NCBI RefSeq assembly: GCF_000520995.1
Contig: NZ_JACA01000001.1
Span: 434,001-498,000 of the forward strand
Source of the DNA: Aquimarina macrocephali JAMB N27
GTDB taxonomy: Bacteria; Bacteroidota; Bacteroidia; Flavobacteriales; Flavobacteriaceae
DNA length: 64,000 nucleotides
Direction: 5' to 3'
Both the position numbers and the translations under genes were made by a program. This document shows positions 17,391 to 30,918 of this stretch, in pieces (the stretch's first letter is position 1; each line of letters opens with the position of its first letter). Below the pieces are notes generated by a model. The model was not told the origin of the DNA and did not search any database. It saw nothing but the letters and a program-made list of their open reading frames with translations.

Positions 17391-19386
17391 GCATGCTCTA
17401 TTTATAATGATTTCGGTTCTCATATTGTGTTTTGGTTGTAAAAAGCATACAAAGGTAGCAGCACCAAACATTACCAAAAAAGAATACCTCTCTTATAGTA
17501 AAAATATTCTCAACTATGGAGTTACTCCAAAAGACTCTATAGATAAATCCGGATTGATGTTTTCAGATCAAGGTGCATGGTTTGCCTATAGTTTTCCTGA
17601 TTCTATTAGTCCTTCTCCCGGGTTCTCAGGGCCTTTTTTAATGACTCAGCAAAATGGAATCTGGAGTAGTGAGATGCTCATAAAACTAAATATTAGAGAC
17701 ATTTCCTGGAGTGAATATAAAACAACCGCATATAACAGTCATTTAGAACAAACCTTTGCAAACAAAGATGTAGTTCTAAAACAAAAACTGGTATTTGCCT
17801 CTGGACATTCTGCATTAATACAATATACGTTTACCAATAAAACGGATAAAGCAATTGAGTTGGAGTATAACTGGAAAAACCAGCCACTTTTAACAGAAAC
17901 TCTAAGATTAGAATCAGCAGAAAATAAAATTACCATACACTCTTCAAAATCTAATGCCATTGGTCATATTGTATTTCCAAACGAAACAAAAATCACAAGC
18001 ACCGACAGCTCTTATTCTACTAATAATCAGCAGCTACATTTAAAACCAAAAACGACTAAAGAGATTGTGGTTTCTCAGACTTTTATTTTTCCCGAATATT
18101 CCTGGGAAGAGGAACAAAAAACTATCGCTACCATTGATTTTGATACTATCTTAAGTAAACGCAGCGTCGAAAAGGAAACGCAGCTAAAATCTTTAATTAA
18201 GGCAAGAAAAGAAAAATTTCAAGATGACAAATATGCTACGGTACTTACCAAAGCTCATCTTACCTTACAAAACAACTGGCGTATTCCTGCTGGAGAAATA
18301 CAACACGAAGGATTGTTCCCCAGCTATCACTACAAGTGGTTTAATGGGTTTTGGTCATGGGACTCATGGAAACATGCTGTTGGATTATCCTATTACAATA
18401 CAGAATTAGCTAAAAAACAGATGCGATTGATGTTCGAATTTCAGAACGAAGATGGTTTTGTAGCAGATTGTGTATACAGAGATACAAGCATAGAAGACCA
18501 TAACTATCGAGATACAAAACCACCATTATCTGCATGGGCAGTAGTTAAAATTTATGAAAAAGATAATGATCTTGATTTTGTAAAAGAATTGTACTCTAAA
18601 CTTAAAAAATACCATTATTGGTGGTATCAAAAACGAGATCATGATAAAGACGGACTATGTGAGTATGGGTCTACCGATGGAAGTCTTGTTGCTGCCAAAT
18701 GGGAAAGTGGTATGGATAATGCCATTCGTTTTGACGATTCTAAAATTCTTAAAAATGAAGAAGGAGCCTATTCTTTGGATCAGGAAAGTGTTGATCTTAA
18801 TGCATACCTCTATGCAGAAAAACTGTATTTAGAAAAACTTGCAGAAGCTATTCAAAAAGATGATGATGCAAAACAATACCAGGCAGAAGCAAAAAAACTG
18901 AAAGAAATAATTCAAAAGCAATTCTATGATCCTGTTGATGGTTGGTTTTATGATACTAATCTAAACGGAACAACATTTATAAAAGGAGAAGGCAGTGAGG
19001 GTTGGACGTCTCTTTGGGCAAATGTAGCAACCCAAAAACAAGCAGAGGCTGTAAAAAATAAGATGATGAATCCCAATAAATTCTATACCAAAATACCTTT
19101 TCAAACCATGTCTGCAGATCATCCAAAATTTGATCCTTTAAAAGGCTATTGGAGAGGCCCTAACTGGTTAGATCAATCGTATTTTGGAGTAAAAGGACTG
19201 CGTAATTATGGATTTGATAAAGAAGCAGATCAGGCTACTGTACAAATCATCCAAGGAGCAGAAGGGTTATTAGAGAAAGGAAAAGCAATTCGAGAAAATT
19301 ATCACCCAATAACAGGCCAGGGCTTACATGCACAAAATTTTAGTTGGAGTGCAGCACACATTATAATGCTATTAATAAAAGAATAG
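17383..19386 (+). CDS. GH63-type exo-alpha-glucosidase lipoprotein
   Basis: 667 residues. The lipoprotein signal has lipobox LCFGC near residue 19, so the enzyme acts in the periplasm or on the outer membrane. After an N-terminal beta-sandwich (about 40-270) comes an (alpha/alpha)6 barrel with GH63/YgjK-like motifs: WSWDSWKHA with Asp327 as likely general acid, GFVADCVYRD, and IRENYHPITGQG...FSWSAA with Glu638 as likely base. Family members are inverting enzymes that remove alpha-linked glucose; E. coli YgjK prefers glucosyl-galactose. Next to beta-galactosidase and galactose genes, a Glc(alpha)-Gal substrate is plausible. GH63 mannosyl- or glucosylglycerate hydrolase activity is the main alternative. 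Confidence 0.85.
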   Translation: MNKHALFIMISVLILCFGCKKHTKVAAPNITKKEYLSYSKNILNYGVTPKDSIDKSGLMFSDQGAWFAYSFPDSISPSPGFSGPFLMTQQNGIWSSEMLIKLNIRDISWSEYKTTAYNSHLEQTFANKDVVLKQKLVFASGHSALIQYTFTNKTDKAIELEYNWKNQPLLTETLRLESAENKITIHSSKSNAIGHIVFPNETKITSTDSSYSTNNQQLHLKPKTTKEIVVSQTFIFPEYSWEEEQKTIATIDFDTILSKRSVEKETQLKSLIKARKEKFQDDKYATVLTKAHLTLQNNWRIPAGEIQHEGLFPSYHYKWFNGFWSWDSWKHAVGLSYYNTELAKKQMRLMFEFQNEDGFVADCVYRDTSIEDHNYRDTKPPLSAWAVVKIYEKDNDLDFVKELYSKLKKYHYWWYQKRDHDKDGLCEYGSTDGSLVAAKWESGMDNAIRFDDSKILKNEEGAYSLDQESVDLNAYLYAEKLYLEKLAEAIQKDDDAKQYQAEAKKLKEIIQKQFYDPVDGWFYDTNLNGTTFIKGEGSEGWTSLWANVATQKQAEAVKNKMMNPNKFYTKIPFQTMSADHPKFDPLKGYWRGPNWLDQSYFGVKGLRNYGFDKEADQATVQIIQGAEGLLEKGKAIRENYHPITGQGLHAQNFSWSAAHIIMLLIKE

Positions 19387-25576
<6,190 letters not shown>

Positions 25577-25582
25577 GAAACT

Positions 25583-27163
25583 ATGCAGTTCATTACATTT
25601 ATAGGGTTTACATTATTAGTGGCAATAATAGCTTATGTAAAAAGCAGAAAAACAGATGAATCTTCTTCTGATGGATATTTTCTGGGAGGAAGAAGTTTAA
25701 CAGGGGTCGTTATTGCAGGTTCGTTATTACTAACCAATTTATCAACCGAACAAATCGTGGGGTTAAACGGGGCCGCCTTTAAAGAAGGGATCCTGGTTAT
25801 GGCATGGGAAACGCTGGCGGCAATTGCCATGGTGGTTACAGCCGTATTTTTATTACCCCGATATCTAAAAGGAGGAATAACCACCGTTCCACAATTTTTG
25901 CAAAGACGATACGATAAAACCACCAAAACAATCACCTCTGCATTATTTCTAAGTGGATACGTGGTGGTGTTATTACCTATCGTTTTATATTCTGGAGCAT
26001 TGGCAATTAATACAATGTTTGATCTACCTGGTATATTAAATGTTAACGAAACCACTGCTTTATGGATAACCGTTTTTGGAATCGGTATCATAGGATCTAT
26101 TTATGCCATTTTTGGAGGTTTAAAAGCGGTAGCCGTATCAGATACCATTAATGCTATAGGGTTACTGATCGGTGGGTTGTTAATACCAATATTCGGATTA
26201 ATGGCCATAGGTGATGGTAGTATTTTTGAAGGAATCGCTACACTAACGCAATCTCACCCCGAAAAACTCAAAGCATTAGGAGGGCCAGAATCTTCAATTC
26301 CGATAGGAACTATATTCACTGGTATGATGCTCGTTCAATTATTTTATTGGGGAACCAATCAAGCAATTATCCAAAGAGCTTTAGGAGCCAAAAACTTAAA
26401 AGAAGGACAAAAAGGATTGTTATTAGCTTCTTTTATAAAAATACTGGGACCACTAATTGTTGTATTACCGGGGTTAATTGCTTTTCACATGTTCGGGAAC
26501 ACATTGGATAACCCAGATGAAGCATATCCAATGTTAGTGACCAAGGTGCTACCCGCAGCTTGGGTAGGATTTTTTGCAGCAGTATTGTTTGGTGCTATTT
26601 TAAGTTCATTTAATAGTGCTTTAAACAGTTCGGTCACTTTATTCGGAATTGACATATACCAATCACATTTTAAACCTGATGCTACAGAACGGCAAACGGT
26701 AAAAGCAGGAAAAAGTTTTGGCATCATATTAGCAATTTTAGCCATGTGTATTGCTCCATTAATCGCATACGCTCCTGATGGGCTATTTGGGTATTTACAA
26801 AAAGTAAACGGATGTTATAGTATTCCTATCTTAACCATTATTGTAGTGGGATACCTAACAAAATATGTTCCTGCAATTGCAGCAAAAATTGCTATCATTT
26901 CTGGTGTGGTTTTATATGTTGCTTATATTTTATTAGATGAATTTGTTTTTGTTGAGCAATTCCCTCACTTCTTACATGTTATGGCAATATTATTCGTGCT
27001 CAATGTACTTATCATGTTACTTATTGGCAAATTCAGACCAAGAACAGAAGCTTATGAGCAACACTATACAGAGCAGGTTGATATCACTCCCTGGAAACAC
27101 CTTAACGTTGTAGGGATCACTATTTGTTTGATTGTTTTAGGAATCTATATATACTTTGCATAA
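25583..27163 (+). CDS. Sodium:solute symporter (SSS/SLC5), probable galactose/glucose importer
   Basis: 526 residues with about 14 hydrophobic helices and the LeuT-like SSS fold. Characteristic blocks are SSDGYFLGGRSL, SLLLTNLSTEQIVGLNG, YAIFGGLKAVAVSDTINAIG and FYWGTNQAIIQRALGAKNL. The closest functional group I can name is the vSGLT-like sodium/galactose transporter subfamily. It follows the beta-galactosidase by 6 bp and precedes galactokinase directly, which fits import of freed galactose across the inner membrane. A strongly similar paralogue serves the other PUL at 33875-35461. Confidence 0.92.
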   Translation: MQFITFIGFTLLVAIIAYVKSRKTDESSSDGYFLGGRSLTGVVIAGSLLLTNLSTEQIVGLNGAAFKEGILVMAWETLAAIAMVVTAVFLLPRYLKGGITTVPQFLQRRYDKTTKTITSALFLSGYVVVLLPIVLYSGALAINTMFDLPGILNVNETTALWITVFGIGIIGSIYAIFGGLKAVAVSDTINAIGLLIGGLLIPIFGLMAIGDGSIFEGIATLTQSHPEKLKALGGPESSIPIGTIFTGMMLVQLFYWGTNQAIIQRALGAKNLKEGQKGLLLASFIKILGPLIVVLPGLIAFHMFGNTLDNPDEAYPMLVTKVLPAAWVGFFAAVLFGAILSSFNSALNSSVTLFGIDIYQSHFKPDATERQTVKAGKSFGIILAILAMCIAPLIAYAPDGLFGYLQKVNGCYSIPILTIIVVGYLTKYVPAIAAKIAIISGVVLYVAYILLDEFVFVEQFPHFLHVMAILFVLNVLIMLLIGKFRPRTEAYEQHYTEQVDITPWKHLNVVGITICLIVLGIYIYFA

Positions 27164-28315
27164 ATGACAAATGAATCATTACTAGAAAAGGTGAAATCTA
27201 CTTTTCTGAAACGATTTAGCACCAAACCTGTATTATCCTTTTCTCCAGGAAGGATCAATCTAATCGGAGAACATACCGATTATAATGGTGGGTTTGTCTT
27301 TCCTGCAGCAATCAATAAAGGGATAGTTTCAGGAATCCAGAAAAACAACAATATGTATTGTTCGGTCTATGCCATAGATACCGATGAGGTTTTAGAATTT
27401 TCGCTACAAAATATTCAACCTGCCAAAAATGGAGGATGGAAAAATTATGTATTGGGAGTAGTTGCCGAAATTATTAAAAGAGATATCACAATCTGTAGTT
27501 TTGATTTGGTCTTTGCTGGTAATATCCCTCTTGGAGCCGGATTATCATCCTCTGCTGCCCTGGAAAACAGTATCGTTTTTGGATTAAATGAATTGTTCGA
27601 ACTTGGACTAACCAAAGAAGAAATGATTTATATCTCTCAAAAAGCAGAGCACAATTATGTAGGAGTACAGTGTGGTATTATGGATCAATATGCGAGTATG
27701 TTTGGAAAAGAAGGCAAGGCTTTATTATTAGATTGCAGAAATCTTAAAGCGACCTACTTTTCTATTGATTTTAAAGAATATGATATTATTTTAATCAATA
27801 CTAATGTAAAGCACAGTCTTACAGAAAGTGCCTATAATGAAAGGCGCTCGGTATGTGAAGCGGTAGCTGCGCGCTTAGAAGTATCTGCTCTAAGAGATGC
27901 CACATATGAAGCCTTATTTACTATTAAAAAAGAAATTACTGAAGACCACTACCAAAAAGCTTTATTTATCTTACAAGAAAATGAAAGAGTTTTAAAAGCT
28001 GCTATTGCCTTAGATAAAAAGGATTACATAACTTTTGGTAAACTACTTTTTGAGTCGCATAACGGGCTGCAAAACCAGTATAAAGTAAGCTGTACTGAAT
28101 TGGATTTTTTGATAGATCATGCCAAACAGAATCCAGATGTATTAGGTGCACGAATGATGGGAGGTGGCTTTGGCGGTTGTACCATCAATATCATTAAAAA
28201 AGGAGCTACAGATACATTTATTAATACGGTTGCACCGTTATATCATAAACAATTCAATAAAACCTTAAGTCGATATGATGTACAAATTGCAGAAGGAACA
28301 TATAAAATCAAATAA
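27164..28315 (+). CDS. galK: Galactokinase
   Basis: 383 residues, GHMP kinase family. The galactokinase signature PGRINLIGEHTDYNGG is near residue 28, the ATP-binding loop PLGAGLSSSAALE is intact, and GHMP motif 3 reads MMGGGFGGC. The catalytic Asp lies in GIMDQYASM. The start codon follows the symporter stop with no gap. It phosphorylates alpha-galactose to galactose-1-phosphate, the substrate of GalT encoded two genes downstream. It is cytoplasmic. Length and motif order are standard, with no sign of damage. Confidence 0.97.
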   Translation: MTNESLLEKVKSTFLKRFSTKPVLSFSPGRINLIGEHTDYNGGFVFPAAINKGIVSGIQKNNNMYCSVYAIDTDEVLEFSLQNIQPAKNGGWKNYVLGVVAEIIKRDITICSFDLVFAGNIPLGAGLSSSAALENSIVFGLNELFELGLTKEEMIYISQKAEHNYVGVQCGIMDQYASMFGKEGKALLLDCRNLKATYFSIDFKEYDIILINTNVKHSLTESAYNERRSVCEAVAARLEVSALRDATYEALFTIKKEITEDHYQKALFILQENERVLKAAIALDKKDYITFGKLLFESHNGLQNQYKVSCTELDFLIDHAKQNPDVLGARMMGGGFGGCTINIIKKGATDTFINTVAPLYHKQFNKTLSRYDVQIAEGTYKIK

Positions 28316-28316
28316 T

Positions 28317-28760
28317 ATGATAATGAGATATCTATATATATTGGGAATACTAATGGGATTGGCCAGCTGTCATCAAGAAATAAAAGTAGATGAGAAAGCC
28401 GATAAACAGCAAATCATTGAAGTACTGAAAGCACAAGAACAAGCCTGGTCAAATCATGACCTGGAAGAGTATATGCAAGGGTATTGGAAGTCGGATTCTT
28501 TAAAGTTTTATGGTAGCAGAGGATTAACGTATGGTTGGGATAAAACATTATCTAATTATAAAAAAGGATATCCCTCTAGAGCACATACCGGCACATTAAA
28601 TTTTGTCATCAATGACATTTCACGAATTGATTATGAATCCTATTTTGTGATGGGAGAATATCATTTAATACGTAGCGTAGGTAATGCTGACGGTACTTTT
28701 ATGATCATTTTCAAAAAGATAAATGGTCATTGGAAAATTGTAGCAGATTCCTCATGTTAA
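28317..28760 (+). CDS. DUF4440/SnoaL-like lipoprotein between galK and galT
   Basis: I place the start at ATG 28317, just after the galK stop (147 residues). This gives a lipoprotein signal with lipobox LASC near residue 16. The rest is an NTF2-like alpha+beta fold of the DUF4440 type (KAQEQAWSNHDLEEYMQGYW, then TFMIIFKKINGHWKIVADSS). Such proteins can be small hydrolases, isomerases or ligand binders; no catalytic residues can be assigned. It overlaps galT by 7 bp, so it is a genuine operon member. Its envelope location contrasts with its cytoplasmic neighbours, so it more likely works with the GH63 and GH2 lipoproteins. Confidence 0.85.
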   Translation: MIMRYLYILGILMGLASCHQEIKVDEKADKQQIIEVLKAQEQAWSNHDLEEYMQGYWKSDSLKFYGSRGLTYGWDKTLSNYKKGYPSRAHTGTLNFVINDISRIDYESYFVMGEYHLIRSVGNADGTFMIIFKKINGHWKIVADSSC

Positions 28761-29779
28761 ATACAGATTTACAAGAGTATTCCCACAGGCGTTATAATCC
28801 ACTTACAGGAGAATGGGTATTGGTATCCCCGCACAGAGCAAAAAGACCTTGGCAAGGCCAGGAAGAAGAAATCAATACACAATCATTACCATCTTATGAT
28901 AAAGATTGTTATTTATGCTCGGGAAATAGTAGAGCAGGAGGAAAGAAAAATCCAGACTATCAGGATGTTTTTGTTTTTGAAAACGACTTTGCCGCATTAC
29001 AAAACGAATCTCCTTCTTTTGCTATAGAAGAAGAATTGTTTAAAGTGAAAAGTGAAACTGGGATCTGCAAGGTAATATGTTTTAACCCAGATCATTCTAA
29101 AAGCTTAGCCAATATGTCTGTAGAGGCCATTGAAAAAGTAATTAAAGTATGGCAAGAAGAATATCAAAAATTAGGTGCACTACCAGAGATTAATTACGTG
29201 CAGATCTTTGAAAACAAAGGTGCTGTTATGGGGTGTAGCAATCCTCATCCTCACGGACAGATCTGGAGTCAGTTTCATCTACCCAATGAGATCTTAAAAA
29301 AAGACAACAATCAACGACACTATTTTTCTAAACATAGTACATCATTATTAGAAGATTATGTGATTCTGGAATTAGAAAAGAAAGAACGCATTATATTTCA
29401 AAATGAACACTTCGTTGTATTAGTTCCTTTTTGGGCTATTTGGCCATTTGAAACGATGATTATTCCAAAAAAGAGACAGTCATCGATTATAGAAATGAAT
29501 CCAAATGAGCGAATTGCTTATTCAGAATGTATTTCTGTATTAACTCGAGCATATGATCAATTATTTAATTGTTCTTTTCCCTATTCTAGTGGGATTCATC
29601 AAGCGCCAACTCATAATCTTGATCATACCCATTGGCATTGGCATATGAGTTTTTACCCTCCATTATTACGAAGTGCTACTGTTAAAAAATTTATGGTTGG
29701 TTATGAAATGTTCGGGATGCCACAACGAGATGTTACAGCAGAAACCGCTGCAAAAATGCTTTATGACTTAATCCAATAA
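28754..29779 (+). CDS. galT: Galactose-1-phosphate uridylyltransferase
   Basis: I place the start at ATG 28754 (341 residues), overlapping the upstream stop as ATGTTAA. HIT-fold transferase with RRYNPLTGEWVLVSPHR at the N-terminus, zinc-binding CYLCSGN, the active-site NPHPHGQIW with nucleophilic His, and C-terminal HWHWHMSFYPP. It exchanges galactose-1-phosphate with UDP-glucose in the Leloir pathway. No UDP-glucose 4-epimerase gene lies in the window, so galE must be elsewhere. It is the last gene of the rightward operon; no strong terminator follows at once, only a weak 5-bp stem (CCCAG/CTGGG) near 29840-29860. Confidence 0.97.
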   Translation: MLNTDLQEYSHRRYNPLTGEWVLVSPHRAKRPWQGQEEEINTQSLPSYDKDCYLCSGNSRAGGKKNPDYQDVFVFENDFAALQNESPSFAIEEELFKVKSETGICKVICFNPDHSKSLANMSVEAIEKVIKVWQEEYQKLGALPEINYVQIFENKGAVMGCSNPHPHGQIWSQFHLPNEILKKDNNQRHYFSKHSTSLLEDYVILELEKKERIIFQNEHFVVLVPFWAIWPFETMIIPKKRQSSIIEMNPNERIAYSECISVLTRAYDQLFNCSFPYSSGIHQAPTHNLDHTHWHWHMSFYPPLLRSATVKKFMVGYEMFGMPQRDVTAETAAKMLYDLIQ

Positions 29780-29954
29780 TAATAATAGGGTTAAGTATAA
29801 ATATGTAAACTTTTTTTAGGACAAGACAGGATAAGCCATCCCAGTTTCGTTTTTCTGGGCTGAGAAAAAAAATGAAAGTTTTTTTGAAAAGAGATAAAGA
29901 GGTTTTGGGTTTCAGGTCACCGGTTACTAGGTTTTGGGCTAACCGTTCTTTTAG

Positions 29955-30227
29955 CTACCCTATAAAAGGAGTAATGATATTCTTTTTTTGACCTTTTTTA
30001 TAGAACCCAAAAGTAAATCCTACCGGTTCGGAGTACACAAAACTCTGTGTGAGCGTGTCGAATTCTACAGGTGCATTCAATTCTTTCATAACACAAAGCG
30101 TACGATATAATTTGGTTTTGGAGATGCCTAACTTTTCCGCCAGTTCTATGGGAGATCCTGTAGCTTGCAAACGAATAAGTTGATCAATTCGCTCTATCAA
30201 TTGTATTTGCTTTAACATGATATTCAT
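29955..30227 (-). CDS. Small DeoR-like helix-turn-helix protein
   Basis: 90 residues. The first 60 form a winged-helix DNA-binding domain (IERIDQLIRLQATGSPIELA, KLGISKTKLYRTLCVMKEL), followed by a short beta tail with FGFYKKG. There is no sensor domain. Similar short HTH proteins are common in Flavobacteriaceae, and I know of no assigned role. It is a single gene between the two PULs, on the opposite strand to both flanking genes. It could regulate the secreted enzyme gene that starts 690 bp away. Confidence 0.75.
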   Translation of the reverse strand: MNIMLKQIQLIERIDQLIRLQATGSPIELAEKLGISKTKLYRTLCVMKELNAPVEFDTLTQSFVYSEPVGFTFGFYKKGQKKNIITPFIG

Positions 30228-30918
30228 AACTATGGATTAAAAACGCATACTGCACTGCGAAAAATGATAATTGCTGTTTTTTGATTATGTTCTTTACGGC
30301 TATTGGTATAGTAACAAAAAGCGAAATTATGGTTTTTCCGTATTTAATGTGTAAGGAAAACCGTAAACTAAATTTTTAATTCATGGTGTTATAGTTTTCA
30401 GGTTTACATTTGATATCAAAGTGTATTTTAACGAGTAATCCTCCTATCGAAAAAAGCGAGTGTTTTTGTAATGAATTTGGTTTGGATAAAGCATATGTAC
30501 TCGTTTTATAAACCGTACTCATAGAATAGTACTATCCAGTATTTCTTTGGTTTCAGAATTATCTAAAACGGGCGCCATTAGGTATTAAATCAGTAAAAAA
30601 AGCATCAATACAGTGACAATAGTTGCGTAAATCTATACATCATATATACATTAATATGTTAAAAAACAGAGGCTTACCTTATAGATGCCTATTTGTAAAA
30701 CTTTGATTTTCATGATGTTATATTATTTTCGTGTTTTCACTCAAAAAAAGGAGATTCCTATTACAAATACATCATCTAACTTTATGAAAGTATTAAAATA
30801 GTAAAGAAACTACCTGCACTTCATCTTTATTAATTCGATACAAAAATTAAACAACGCAAAACAAGTAAGGTCGTTTTTTTTGCTCAAAAATCTAGTATTA
30901 ACTTAACTATTATTAAGT
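30228..30918. other. 691-bp gene-free region upstream of the secreted enzyme gene
   Basis: No open frame with coding character is seen on either strand. It contains the promoters of the small HTH gene (leftward) and of the secreted enzyme gene (rightward). An imperfect inverted repeat lies at 30331-30362 (GGTTTTTCC ... GGAAAACC). The stretch is AT-rich with several A and T runs. A long leader or small RNA is possible but not shown. Confidence 0.6.

Noticed and set aside
25633-26091. 152-codon minus-strand frame within the symporter gene
   Set aside because: Antisense shadow of a membrane protein with intact motifs; no independent signals.
29830-29865. Terminator after galT
   Set aside because: The CCCAG/CTGGG stem has only 5 bp, a 10-nt loop and is followed by A, not T, on the plus strand.
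30331-30362. Terminator or riboswitch in the 690-bp gap
   Set aside because: The inverted repeat is imperfect, has a long loop and lacks a T-run or any known riboswitch core.
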